Shown here: positions 34,504 to 46,865 of the stretch, piece by piece
Layout: each line of letters starts with the position of its first letter
How positions within the stretch are numbered: the stretch's first letter is position 1
From: Phoronis australis
Lineage: Eukaryota > Phoronida > Phoronidae
Assembly: GCA_002633005.1 (NCBI GenBank)
Contig: NMRA01000213.1
Span: 426,996 to 490,995, forward strand
Length of the DNA stretch: 64,000 nt
Direction: 5' to 3'
Translations under genes and position numbers: made by a program
Notes under the pieces: generated by a model
Told to the model about the DNA's origin: nothing
What the model saw: only the letters and a program-made list of their open reading frames with translations
The model's database searches: none

Positions 34504-36711
34504 AACATGAATCAATTGTAAATATAACTTCTTAAAGTATCATTAACTCGGGAGGGGCTGCGGTCAGTCTTCAACTTGGCAGATTGATAAACTGGGGATC
34601 TTTGGATGGATTTATTTATCATACTGGCATGTGTTAAACCGGTTAAAACAATATAAACAAAACATGTATACCAGATCAACACCCAGCCCATTGTGGCTTG
34701 TGTGTCACTATTATCTGCGTCTCAAAATGCATCATGCGTAAAGATTTAAAACTATCCGAACAAACTCATTGACTTCAGTTAAGCTACATCAGACAAAGGA
34801 AAACGTTATTAGACAAATTCTTCGTTTCATTATAAAGTGTTCTTCGGAAATCATTGTAGTACAGTAACACACGCAATGACGTTCAGCATTCAGAGTACAT
34901 CGAATGCATATTAATTTATCTTCTGGATCTGTTCAATACGTGTGGTCGTATGTTACCGCCGTAGTTGTCTGGGCCGGGCCTTTCGAAACTTTCATGAGAT
35001 TGCACCGATGCGTATATCTGAAGCTCGCTACCAAGTTCCGTGGCGGATCTTTTTATAAATTAAGCTTTTGCGGGCCGAGAGCTATGATTTCAGCTTCGCA
35101 TGCTAAAGGTTCTATGAAGGGTACAGTGTAGGCCTACCTGTAGTTAGAGCTACGTTCCCGTCATAAATGTTCCTCTTCGTTCCGGTAGGATTCTGGGTCG
35201 CTTCCCAGGGAATCAGTTTCCTGCCCTGAATTTCAATTGCTGCGTATAGTTACAGAAGCACTTGTAAATCTGCCCCGTGTTTGGCTTAGACGCAATTCGA
35301 TAATTTCCTTGATGAGATGAATTGACTGGCAGCATGCCCGCACCCAGGCTAAAAATGGGGACTCGGGATTTTTGAGAACGTGGACGTTTTATTAGGATTC
35401 ACGGCCGTTCTTAACCACGTTGATTTTTAAAATGCGTGGCATGTACGTGTAAGCTACTAAAGAAACCAACTGAGCTAACAGGATGTTGCTGAAATTAAAT
35501 AATTAATTATAGTATTGCCGGTCTGTACACTGTCGGATATGCCTAGTGAGCGCAATAAACCCGGACATCATAAACGAGTAAGGTGTTTCATACTTTTATT
35601 TACATAAATAACACCACTAAACAGCATGACTCTTGAGTGCACCTTACTGAGAAATTGCATGTACATGTACATGTACGGCAGGCCTATATGACGTAACGTG
35701 GCTCGGCCTGAAACGAATATGGCTAGCTTTGTAAGTGCAGCATACATGTAAGCCTCTAAGTATATAAATACAGTGTATGTTTGGAAAATGAAGGTCTCAT
35801 TTTCATTGAGCATTCACGTTATAACTTAAAGTGATTGTTAAATTGCCCATTGATTATGCAGAACAAATTTTCTACGTCATTTGCTGGTCTTCGAAACTCA
35901 ATACAACCCTTTCAAGTCTTCCTGGAGTTTCTGGCAAGTCTGCACCACTTCTAAGGGGTCTGTTGGCAAGTTGGGATGAATATGTACGAATGCAAGTCCG
36001 AGAGGCGATCTTCATTCATTCAAGCACGCGTGAACGTGTAGAGACGTCTCAAAGCACTTGCACTGCGATCACATCCAATACTAGTGACAGGAAGTGTTCA
36101 TTCTATACGCAATGGCGTATAGATGTTGGGTTACATCACGTCATCGTCCTCAGTGTTGAAGGAAGTTGATATTCAGATATGTCCGAAAATTTGATGCGGC
36201 ATCTCAGTAATTCGTAATCAACCGTGTCTTGAGATGTACGAAAAGCAGCGAATGTCTTCTGGCTCTTGGGTGGTCATAACAGAAGGAACAAAACTAATCA
36301 CATTGGCCCCTTTCTGTGTACAGCGTTTCGAGGTGGTTTCTAACGTGAGCAATTAGTGGTATCGCCACGTTGATCCTGTAATATTGCTAAAGAAGAAGAC
36401 TCAACCGTGAGCCGGTAATGCCCCGTTTGCGCTCAACGTCACTGACGCGTGTCTTTCATGGTGAAACGTCGACTTGCTCAGCCATGCTGCAGGCAAACGC
36501 GTAGACAATGCTGGATAACGAATCCATTTCCAGAGGTTCATGATCGTACGCGTACACGCTTTTCATGTTATAGGCAATTACACACCAACTTGCGACCTTA
36601 CAACTGAGTGGTTATCCCACGTAAGTGGCTCAGAAACGTGTACACCACTGCGCAAGTTTCCTCAGCTGTTCCAACTGAACCCACATGCTTTGTCACACTT
36701 GTCTTTTTCAG
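34504..36711. other. Gap segment upstream of the sushi exon
   Basis: No exon recognised. A fragment of the GC-rich repeat family (GCATGCCCGCACCCAGG then GGACTCGGGATTTTTGAG) lies at 35333-35395. A 112-codon open frame at 35831-36169 has no recognisable domain. Confidence 0.5.
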
Positions 36712-36927
36712 CATCATGTCCTGTTGTTTCATTAACACACGCGAGCCACGATGCTGGTGGATCCTCTGTTAACAGTGGGTCGTCTGTTACGTACACGTGT
36801 GATTCCGGTCACTTGTTCGAAAGCATGGTTAAGACAAAACAGTTGCAGTGCACAGACGGTGGCACGTGGGACAAACCTCTAGGAGTGTGCGAGAATTTCA
36901 CGGCCACGATAAACTTTACCGCAGAAG
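36712..36927 (+). CDS. Exon B1: CCP/sushi domain
   Basis: A phase 1-1 exon (acceptor CTTGTCTTTTTCAG, donor GAA G^GTAAGT). The sushi landmarks are in order: CPVVSLTHASHDAGGSSVNS, GSSVTYTCDSGHLF, then LQCTDGGTWDKPLGVC. There are four cysteines with 'G-x-tW' before the last, the canonical complement control module of about 58 residues. A linker with two NxT sequons (ENFTATINFTAEG) follows. Extracellular adhesion or complement-like binding module. The exon is followed by two PAN domains; whatever precedes it in the mRNA is uncertain because of the 27.6-kb gap. Confidence 0.93.
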
Positions 36928-39351
36928 GTAAGTACTATTCTGTACCCGGTGCATGTGTTCACTTACCATACTTCCGATCGGCACATTTTGAATAGGCCGA
37001 CTTCGGTACCAGTAGTGCATGCAGAAACATCGCGACTGGATAGCGTATTTTATCAGAGAATCTCATTTATTCTTGTAAGGACATAGGCGGATTTAAGGGG
37101 GGGGCAAGGAGCCCACAGGAACTGCAACAGCGCGAAACATGAGGAAATATAACTCGGACCGGTAGTGGAGAAGGGGGGGGGGGCGGCTGTGGAAGCTCAG
37201 ACCCCCGGGATCGCGTTCCCGTTTTTTTAGTCGATAGATTTTCCGAACAGAGGGTTCATACTCCCGGCCTCCCCTACCGGGTACGCCTGTACACATACAG
37301 CCGCGCTTTGCCCGGTTTCCCGTGGCAACATATTGGGCCCCCCTTATGGTATCCTAGATCCGCCACTGCAGGTCAGTACCAAAACGACAGTACTTTCTCT
37401 CAGAAATATCAAAGGTCGCCTAAAAACTAGTGCAATGGTTTGAATAATGTGTTTTTAGATACGTACACCCCTTTGGGAGATACATGTACTTGCGTGGTGG
37501 ATTTCCCTTGTAATAAATTCTTGTGTCCGAGGGTAATTGTATTGTGAAAGAACATGAAATAATTTAAAAAAGACAAGCGTATCCAGACTTTACGAATTTG
37601 AAGAAAATCAATTTTCAGCTAAACCTGAAAACGTGCCGGCGCGAGCACGGTAAAAATGGCCAGTTTCCGATTAGGGCAACTGCGTGAAAAAGGGTCACAT
37701 TGCGGTAGTATTTCTTCGAGCTGAGAAGAGTTAAAGACATCAACGGTTTCCTAAGGTGTGCCACTGCGCGTAAAAGGATAGTAACATGACTTTGATGGTT
37801 TAATAATTGAGAGACATAATTCGACGTAAAGCTTCTGGCGTATGAAGGGCCTATGGGATGGTCACCGTCTCTACTGGGGCCAGTCGAGATGGTGGCACTG
37901 CCAGTGAAAGTCATCGCATCTATCGTTTCTTGGCGGTTTGCTGGAGGTTTTAATCACCCAAACACTACTAGCGTTTTCGCTAGCACTTATAATAATGTAA
38001 GCCTTATTTCGTGCGCTTTGGTTCTATTATAGTAATGAACTTATGGCATAGAGTGAACGAGTTTTTGACATCAAATGCCACCCGGGTTCCAACAGTGAGC
38101 CATTAGCGGGGCAGCTCGTCTGGCTGGCTAAAATGCTAGTGTTTTCTCACCTATAAACTCTGCTTTGATTGCAATATAGAACCAGGAAAGCAAAATACGT
38201 TTCAAAATGAAACCAAGACAATCAACTTCGCCAATGAGCGAAACGGATATTTAAGACAGTAGACAAAATTACCACGCTACCTGCCGATCTAGGACTGAAT
38301 ACGCCTTAAAAAGCAATTAGTTAACAGGTAGTGCCACGCTGTTCCATGTTCGCATGCGTGGAACGTAGTCCTATCGTCTCATTGTCAATGCCTTGTTCAA
38401 TTTGAATTTTGAAAAGCCTATCAATATTTGATACTGTTCAAACTTTTAACTGTGTTCGTCATTCATTGATTGTGCACTGCTGTTGGAGTACATGTACCTG
38501 TAAGTCTATCAATAAATACAGTGCGTGAGCTTGTTGGTACGCAAATTATGTTTTTATTGCTATAAATTTTCGGTTGGTAATACAGAGGACCCAATTACAT
38601 GTATCTGTTGTGCCGGGTGCCCACCATATGGTTGAGACGACTCAGGTTGAACATGAATCAGTCTTAGGGAATGTTGATGACTTTAGATCATTGCTTTCTT
38701 TCAAGGGTTTCAAATGCTTTGCTGGCTTTCAGAGTCCGCATACATTCACAATACGGGAACATCGACAATGAAGGCTACATGCCAGCTGAGCCCAGCCAAT
38801 AACCTGCTGATTTAACATCTAAATGGAAATTCTGGATAAAGTTTGTGTTTGGAACCATTGCTGCTGCTAATAATAACGAGACAAATGAATGGATGGCCAA
38901 CACGCAGGGAACACGTTTAGTATGACCGTCATGCTGGCGTTTTGAGCCAGTACAATCAAATTAAAGTACCAAAGTTAAAAACAATAATTACTACGTCACA
39001 TTTACGTAGGCTGTAAATTATTAAGATCTTCGAACATTATTTTTTGCCTGTCTATCGATCAGGTCAATCTTGACCTACTGTATCTCTACTCGCCAGGACC
39101 ATAGAATAGGTGCAACTGTGGTCAGAGCACACCGATAAATACGAACTCTTAATTTTACATATAATTCTCAAGTGCTACATTACCTTCGTTGTTAACAGCT
39201 GCAAATTCTTTGAAATGTGATGTGACTGTGTAATTTCTACATGTACAATAGTTCGACTTGTGCGTCTTATATTGGTAGACAACACCACTAAACATCTGAC
39301 TACGAAATTGAAGATTTTAGAAAAAAAACACACGCCTTTATCCTATTGTAG
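36928..39351 (+). other. Intron B1 (2.4 kb)
   Basis: Contains one MITE (37082-37368). No exon recognised in the rest. Confidence 0.65.
37082..37368. mobile_element. hAT-like MITE copy 5
   Basis: Ends CATAGGCGGATTTAAGGGG and, reversed, CAGTGGCGGATCTAGGAT. Internal G-runs and a CCCCGG-rich centre; no transposase. Confidence 0.75.
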
Positions 39352-39606
39352 GTGAACATCACGCAATGATAGTTGACGGAGATAAGGAGCTCCGCACGTC
39401 TTCCGGAGCCATAAGTCCCTATTCAGAATTAACGACGGCATGTGGCGGCGAATGTTCAAAACTGTGCCGAGATGACTCTAACTGCCAGGCTTCCCAATGG
39501 AATCTCGTCGACAAGAAATGTCAACTCGTACAGACAGGGGTAACGCTGACGAAGACTACGAACGTTAACTACACTGCTTTTACGAAAACAAGCAGAGTAT
39601 TCACAA
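39352..39606 (+). CDS. Exon B2: PAN/apple-like domain 1
   Basis: A phase 1-1 exon of 255 bp (acceptor TCCTATTGTAG, donor ACA A^GTAAGT). It has the cysteine-spaced core of a PAN domain: TACGGECSKLCRDDSNCQAS, then QWNLVDKKCQLVQTG. This matches the 'C...C..n..C..f.y....C.l' pattern. PAN domains mediate protein-protein or carbohydrate binding outside the cell. It is weaker than the other three copies because the final 'hiEf' strand is not obvious, so the call rests on cysteine spacing and on its position between a sushi and a second PAN domain. Confidence 0.8.
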
Positions 39607-41544
39607 GTAAGTTTTCAAAGTTTTAACACTTTGTAACTATTGTTGAGCACACGGTATGGAAGTGGTCAGAAGAAACGACACTTGTCCGCTTAGTCAATTC
39701 ATCACAGTAAAGAGACTGAGACAACCGGTTTGATTTGATCAGATACAAAAATTATCATACAATACAAATCAAAGAGTGATATTTGAAAAAGCGCATCAAA
39801 AATACAATAATGACTGCGATCGTACATGTATATATTTCCAGGCGTACATATTTCTTTTCATTTAAATGGCATACATGTATGCATGTATTGTACAATGTGA
39901 TTTGGTTGCCAACCAAGGTACATGTAGAATCCACTAATGGCTGGTTACTTGTGCTGATTAATACTCATACAGTACATGCAGTACAGTTTTATGTTCACTA
40001 AATAACAGTCATCCAACTGGTTCTGAAAATCTATGCACCTGTAAGTGAGTATTAACCAGTTTTCTCTCCCATGGGTTGGCTTACACAGCAGGTAAAAAAC
40101 TATGGCTTTTTGGTCTGACTTATTATAAGCATACAACTGAACGATGACATGATTAACATTCCTATAGAGGTGGACAGTTAATTGGTATAATTTTCACGAC
40201 GTGCAGTTAATGGTGAACTGCACCAGTGGAAACCGCTAAGGGTTGTACAATCCGGATGTGAATCCCCATTAAGGTCACTCCGTGTCTGCCTGTACCAAGT
40301 CGAAGAGCAAGTGGGGTGGACTGCTCCATGCTAAAGTTCCATTCCTTCCCACGGGCGGCCTTCATTTAGCGCGCACTTCTTGAGACGCTCAGGCGGTCAC
40401 ACATCCTGCTTGTTATGCCGGCATCTCCACTACGTGAGCCTTTAAGTGGTCAAAGTAATGTACAGAAATGCACTCACAGTTCACTACATCACCTGGATCT
40501 CAAATTCAGCTTCCGTATCTTGCGCGCATCCATGGTGCTTGGGGTTGTCTAACAAGCCCTCCTCCATATTTGACAAAGTAGGCAAAAAGTTAGAATTAGA
40601 AAAACATAAACTTTGAAAAACTAGAAAGCGAGACAAAAGTCCACGAAAAAGGTAAGAAATACCAAATTTCGGTGACGCACAATTCATACATGTATCTCTG
40701 AAGGTACCCCGTGAATCTTAGCAGAAGGTCCATATTCACAAAATCCGAACCCCCATTTCTTAGGCTAGGTGCGCGCATGCATGTATTGGACTCGATGTGA
40801 ACGGCAAATAAACGACTCACTTTTGGAGAGCGAAGAATTAACGCACAATGATTCCGTCACCAAAAATGGTCAAAGATATCCGTCGGCAATCAATCTTTTC
40901 CCAAGTTAATTCATCTATTATATTAACCTTTTTAAGAAGTGTAATATTTTTCCTAAGTCCATAAACAGAGCAGTAAGTCATTTTAATGACTTACAAATCA
41001 AACTATTTAAAAATAGTTTGATTTGTACATATAGTTGTTGGAACGTCATGCACAAGTATAGTCACCTAAACTGGTGTTTCCTGTAACAATTTTGTAGTAC
41101 AGGACGTTCTTATTCTATTGTGGTGGTTAACCAGTTTTTGTTACCCTCAGTTAAGTTTTCGTTGGTTTAAACTGGTGCTGAGACAGGGCATGTACGTGTT
41201 AGCGCCTACAACTATTTGAAATAAAATATACTGTGCTTTAACTTGGAAGTAAACAAATCTCAAAACCTCGTTTGTGCGATATTGGAACTTCGTTAGTGAA
41301 TGCTTGACCGATAGTTATCTGGCAATCAAGATCGCCAATATTGGAAAAAATCACTAAACGTTGTTTGAAATGTCCATTCTTTGATTAAAATGACGCTTGG
41401 ATTGTTGCGGTGCGTTTTTTGTCAACGTGATGTGGTTATGAGTGTATTTATCAAGTCTGCATGTGTTTTCGATATTCACGCACACGCAGTCTTGAGCTCA
41501 GGTGGGATTCCCTTGTTCATGTACAATGGCATCATTATTCGTAG
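39607..41544 (+). other. Intron B2 (1.9 kb)
   Basis: A GC-richer stretch at about 40200-40450 of unknown nature and a pair of perfect palindromes at 40973-41026. No exon recognised. Confidence 0.6.
40973..41026. repeat. Two abutting perfect palindromes
   Basis: GTAAGTCATT-TT-AATGACTTAC (10-bp arms) occupies 40973-40994. A hairpin with 16-bp arms, ACAAATCAAACTATTT-AA-mirror, occupies 40993-41026. They share the bases AC, so the segment can fold as a double cruciform. Confidence 0.9.
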
Positions 41545-41811
41545 GTCCATGTTCGTCGCCCAAAAAGTTGCAAGTTTACATGATGGAAGGCAAGAGGATG
41601 AGAAATGGAGTGCTTCAAGGACATACCAATATATTGGATGTGAACTCCTGCCTCGAAGAGTGTCTGAAAACTAGCGGCTGTCTATCGGCTGATTACTTTG
41701 TTGAAATGAACATTTGCAGGGTGAGGAACATGCATTGGATATCGCAACATACTCCGCCGATCAAATTTAATTCCGGAAATGCCATCCACATTGAATTTGA
41801 ATGCACTGAAG
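41545..41811 (+). CDS. Exon B3: PAN/apple-like domain 2
   Basis: A phase 1-1 exon. The acceptor ATTATTCGTAG (ending 41544) was chosen because the upstream CAG at 41501 gives the wrong phase. The peptide is LQVYMMEGKRMRNGVL, then VNSCLEECLKTSGCLSADYF, MNICRVRNMHW and HIEFECTEG. This is the PAN pattern 'c...C..t..C.s..Y.....C....' with the closing 'hiEfeC' strand. It is closely similar in layout to the PAN exons at 56589 and 61965 (same 'LQVY/FQLI...' opening and 'C.SADY' core). Donor GAA G^GTACGT. Confidence 0.88.
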
Positions 41812-42965
41812 GTACGTAGAATCTATGCATGATTAATTCAAACTATGTTGCATGCCTCGAATGGAGGAACACAAATCCGCAATTCCAACTATTATCTCTG
41901 CTGCTATTACATGTACTGGAGTTTAGCTCAAACACTCCCAATGAAATATACGTCCCTTGAACGTATGAAAGTCTTGTTTCCAAGGTGCTCCTGAGCTTGT
42001 ATTCAAATTCAAATGTTTGTGATTTAAACTAATGGCAACCCTCACAGGTTCAAGTTTTGTGGCGAAATTTGGGTCACTTTGTTTGGATCGCGTCGGCCAT
42101 ATTGGAGGACAGCGGGATGAGTTACGAGTAAAACTTTGTGTAAATTGTTTTCGCCAACAAATTACGTTGAACTTTAGTTAGACATATCTTTACTTACTAT
42201 TCTGCACGATTTAGCAGTGTTCACCAAATTTCAGCCTCGCAGTTGTTACTCATTAAGTGATAAATGTGTTCTCAATTCCCGTTGTACTTCGTCTCATTTC
42301 TGGCGGCACCTACGATGTCGACTTTTGCTGAACTGAAAGGCATATTCAATCGGCTACTTTGTAATTTGTGAAGATTCAGTTTAACGTTGATACATTTTGA
42401 CAAACGTTGCTACAAAAAAGAAACTTTGTTCAATTTTCGTGTTTTTGTTTTTGTGTTTGTGGCCAGCGACCAGTTAGGCCTAAGGGTAGTCTTGGCGCAA
42501 AGCTTGATAGGCCTACTAACAAGCTGTATTTTGACTATAGTCTTCACTGGTAGCTGGTGACTGAGGCTAACTAAGGTCTGCCGCGGCAGTGTGACACAGG
42601 ACTAACCAGCCCGTAATTTCATGCAAGTGTCTGAAACTACCCTTGAATATATGCAGCATTTATCATTTGACCATTTTACTTCGACAAAACAGCTTGCAAC
42701 CGCATGCATTTACCGTTCGCCAGTGTCTGGTCTCGATCTGCACCGGGTCCGATAGGCTGCGGTCCCGAGTCTGGCAAAATAATTTCTGTCAAAATTTATT
42801 CGCCACATTTCTTCAGCAAATTCCATAAAATTGTCCGTAGTTTGATTTTATCAAAATTAAGGCGCGCTGTCGATTTTTTTATCCCCGTTTGCTGGCTGGT
42901 AACAGTACAGGCACTGCTCCAGTCGCACTGACGGCGTTTTCTCGGCCTGGGTTCCTGAATGAATT

Positions 42966-43020
42966 GTACTTCCGGGTTCGAGGCAAGTTCAAAATGGCGG
43001 TGTTTCTTCGGGTGCGAATC
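42966..43020 (+). promoter_or_regulatory. Candidate TATA-less promoter/start (ETS box plus TISU-like ATG)
   Basis: ACTTCCGG (an ETS-type site) stands about 20 bp upstream of CAAAATGGCGG, which resembles the TISU/YY1 element at starts of housekeeping genes with very short leaders. The frame reads MAVFLRVRI and meets a donor-like GTGAGT; otherwise it stops at TAA 43042. No downstream exon was identified, so this is a weak call. Confidence 0.25.
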
Positions 43021-44124
43021 GTGAGTGGCGCGTTCATTTAAACTGTTTTCGAGTACGGATCGTGCATTAGTTATGGGGTAGGTACTTCTTGGATCCTTAT
43101 AACATCTTCTAACCATGTAATAAGGGTTAACAACGCGTGAGAGAAGGACTTTAAACGAAGACCTTGAGACTTTCATCTCTCACCATTTAATCGACTTTTT
43201 CTCGACAAATCGACATAATTTAAACTTCAGAACACGAGTTCTCGAAAACGGTTCGGTGGATTTTGCAGAGACTTTTTAACATCATATTTATTCATCAATG
43301 TTCAGATTTTAGGATTTTCGATATAGAGGCTTAGTTTTGCGTAATACATTTTATAGAAACATACCTTACGTTTTGCGTGTTGATTTGTCATCGAAACTAA
43401 AAGAAAACACTAATAAAAAAATCCTAACATCATTTTTGAGGTAACTGGTGAAGTTTTCAGTTAAAAAGTTTCATTAAAATCGAAAGAGAGGTTATTTTGC
43501 TATAAATGTATCGTTCTTAAAAGTGAATTTTTTACTTTAAAAATGTGTTAACGTAATAATAATAATGGCACATGAATATAAAAAATATTTTTAAATTTTC
43601 TGTTTCTTTCAGAAAACATACATTTACTACTTGACAATGCCTAATGTACGGGTTAGAATGGAGGCACTAAATAAGGTTGGAGATTACCTTAAATTCTGAA
43701 TAGTTTTTTTTAAATTGTTGACGGTTTCGATTTCTTGTTGGTAACATAAATCAAGTCCTATCACGGTAAGGACAACTTTGAGATTGGTGTTATGACAATA
43801 ATTGGCTTAATTAGATTCTCGCCAGAATAACACGGCGGAATACAATTTTAATTATGACTCAAAACATCAGTGAATGTGAATGGCAATCATCTACGCCGAT
43901 TTATGGTATTCATACTGTACTTGTAGTTTCAGAAAGTATCATGGTGGTCCTGTAGAATTCTATTGAGTCCAGTTGGCAAACAAATAAAATTTAATCAAAT
44001 GTAACTGAGATTTAAAGTTTTTTCCCCACAATGAAACAATACAACACTCAAACTCAGCGCTTCTGATATTTATTTGTTTTGTAAGGTTGTCTTAAATTTA
44101 CTGCTCGGCAACTTTTTATCCCTT

Positions 44125-44545
44125 GCTAAATCTATTGATAGACTTATTAACTCTATCGATAGACTTACAAACTCTATCAATAGACATACTAACTCTATGG
44201 ATAGACGTATTAACTCTATCGTTAGAATTACTAACTCTATCGATAGACGTAGTAACTCTATCGTTAGAATTACTAACTCTATCGATAGATGTAGTAAATC
44301 TATCGATGGACTTACTATCTCTATCGATAGACTTACTATCTCTATCGATAGACTTACTTTCTCCATCGATAGACTTAATATAACAATCGATAGACTTGCT
44401 GTATCTATCTATAGACTTAATATCTCTATCGATAGACTAACTATCTCTTTCGATAGACTTACTATCTCTATCGATAGACTTACTATCTCTTTCGATAGAC
44501 TTACTATCTCTATCGATAGACTTAGTATCTCTTTCAATGGAATTA
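44125..44545. repeat. Left 21-bp palindromic array
   Basis: About twenty units of CTCTATCGATAGACTTACTAT type. The core TCTATCGATAGA is a perfect 12-bp palindrome. The 21-bp period keeps all frames open and produces a heptapeptide-like translation (SIDRLTI), which is an artefact. Unit variants include ATTGATAG, ATGGATAG and ATCGTTAG. Confidence 0.95.
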
Positions 44546-45269
44546 GCACTCCATCAGTCAGTAGACGACATCGGTAAAGAAACCGAGGTCGGTGACTCGA
44601 TTGTATGATCATCAAGCCTCCGGGGAGGAATCGCACATGTGCTTTCGAGGTCATTTGTTTGGTCTGTATGTGCTACAATATGGTGAGTGTTGCTGAACTG
44701 CTTACTATTGATCAATTAACGGTCAGGGAACGAGCTCGTAGATCATAGTTTGCTTTCTTTTGTGGGTTCATGCCTTTTTAGGACTTCTATGAGATGTATC
44801 GTGACCCATGCTGGCACAGTAACAACACAGGCACTGCGCGATGGCTAATTTAAACTGTTAAACGATCCTGTATGAATCTCATGAGGTTTCATAGCTGCCA
44901 TACTTCCAACAGCGGGTTGCTAGGGAATAACTATCACTGGTCTCGGTATACAATGCAGATACTGGCAGTAGGGCTAACTTCTGTTGGACTTATCAGCCAT
45001 TATCCCGGGGGGCAGGGACTTTATCAATATCATATATTTGGTTAGGGAGGTACTGCTCTACCTTAAAATTGGCGACAATTTTTGTACTTTGTAAAGCTTC
45101 AAATATGTGATGCATGGTTATACCAAATGGCAAAAGTTTGTACCAATTAACCTTCGGACAGTACAACAAGAAAAACAAGAGTCCCCTAATAATATTATTT
45201 CTGACTTCGGAGTAACGGTCTTTGCAGTTTGAGGTCATTTTCTCTAACAGAAGTACACTGATGTACTAC

Positions 45270-45490
45270 AGGCCCGTAGCCAGCACTGAGCGGGGGTAGT
45301 TCGAATTTCTAGAACGGCGGACCTTTAATATTTTGCCAACGTCGACATTGTAGAATTTTCGGTAAGGCATTTGACGCAGCTTAATTAGGAGTAGGGATCT
45401 GTATACACAACGATGACTCTCAGCTCTATACCATGCGCGCACCCAGCCTTTAATATGGGGGGCTCGAATCTCTGACATGTAGATCTTTTG
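45270..45490. repeat. GC-rich dispersed repeat fragment
   Basis: Opens GGCCCGTAGCCAGCA and closes with GCGCGCACCCAGCC...GGGGGGCTCGAATCTCTGAC. The latter also occurs at 57641-57680 and, in fragments, at 35333 and 1940. Inserted into the larger transposon. Confidence 0.6.
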
Positions 45491-46489
45491 CTAACAAAAA
45501 AGCGGGAGAGAAATATGAAATTTGAACGGCGATTTTTTGACGAAATTGCTTATCTGGTTGCATTTTTGCCTAATGTTTAAGTTGCTTACGCTTACATCAC
45601 TGGAAATGTGAACAGCTCACTATTCCAAAGGTTCACTATTTCGAAGTTTCACTACTTTGGAGGTTCACTGCTCAGAAAATATCTAAACTTTTAAAATCTG
45701 GTGTAATTTTGATACTTTCACATTCAAAAATAAACGATACTTCGGTTTTTAGATGCTCCTATACCGAAAACAGCGCCTGGGCACCAAAACACTTTGTTTG
45801 GACTTAATGTAGAGATTGACCACCGTCTTTAGCTGGCCAGTACAACCATAAACGGTGGTCAGATTTTAGGTGCATGCGAAATTGGCAGTATGAATACGCA
45901 ATTGCATTTTTAAACTATATGAAGTAGGAATACTGATGACATAACTTGTTTTCCCTCGACAGATTCGTGTTGAAAGTAAAAGCTCTAGACAAAAGTAGAC
46001 GTACAGTGTGTGATCTATTAAAGAACAAATTTGGCTGTTCCAATTTTGCAAATATCATGATGCAAGTTATGCACGGACAAGCTGTAAACAACTTACGAAT
46101 TATTTTCTTCCCTGGGACGCCTACTGTATGACTGGATAGGCAGGTATTCCGTGTTTAAAGGGTGTGTACTACGTACTAGTAGTGTCCTAACTAAGTAATA
46201 GAGAAGTGACCAGGTATAGTACTGTGGCTTCAGCATAAGTTTCAAATACGTTGTGCATTGCGTTTTTACTACTGCAAAAATAAAATCTTTGGAGTAATAG
46301 CTCTTCGAAGTAAAAGTTCTTCGGAGATCTAACCTGCAACCATGAGCACGGCTCTGAATATTAGAGAAACCTAGTGCGGTTTATTGGTATGGGGCACGAG
46401 GTGGGGCTTAACCCGATTCTTATCACGCTCCGCTTATAGTGGTTCCCTCCCCATGTTGCCCGGGACAGTTCTAGTGGAGATTACAGGAG

Positions 46490-46726
46490 TAGGGCCCTTG
46501 GTGGGCTTTGCGCAAGCTAGTTGCAGTTTTAGCGTTTCTTAACCCATCGCTGCCTCAAAGGCGATTCTACTTCTTCGAGCCCACCAGAACCACTTCAGGC
46601 AAAATGGTGAGAATCGTTTGAAGCCCCACCAGGTGTCATGCTTCCGTGCAACACGATGTCTGCAACCACTATAAGCGTAACCACGGCTACAACTGCGCGA
46701 AGCCCCATTAAGGGCTTCGACCCTAG
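46490..46726. repeat. Small inverted-end repeat (MITE-like)
   Basis: GGGCCCTTGGTGGGCTTTGCGC at the left matches, in reverse complement with mismatches, GCGCGAAGCCCCATTAAGGGC at the right. A second inner match, CTTATAGTGG versus CCACTATAAG (46433 and 46666), suggests the fold-back is longer. No coding content recognised. Confidence 0.45.
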
Positions 46727-46865
46727 AATCCCACTGAAACCATTTCGGGCACCGAGATGTTAGGAACTGCTTTAATTGCGAGAGGTAAAAACGTGTCTCA
46801 AAAACCATTATGCACACATATGCAAGTAACCAAAAATGATCATGTTTGACTCTTGAATTTTTCAG

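Larger units (their letters stand above)
9088..36711 (+). other. 27.6-kb gap in the gene: giant intron, or end of one gene and start of another
   Basis: No exon of the lectin families was recognised between the TSP1 exon at 9087 and the sushi exon at 36712. Both flanking exons are phase 1, so they can be joined, but almost all exons here are phase 1, so the phase match proves little. The interval is filled by repeats, duplications and gene fragments listed separately. A candidate signal-peptide exon at 17621 (copied at 18667) would split the region into two genes. Confidence 0.5.

Noticed and set aside
41502-41544. Using the CAG at 41499-41501 as the acceptor of PAN exon 2
   Set aside because: It puts the exon in the wrong phase relative to the preceding phase-1 donor; the TAG at 41542-41544 restores it.
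44074-44577. 167-codon open frame of SIDRLTI heptads, and its minus-strand and right-array counterparts
   Set aside because: A 21-bp repeat unit without stop codons necessarily gives a seven-residue periodic open frame in several frames. It is the transposon end array.
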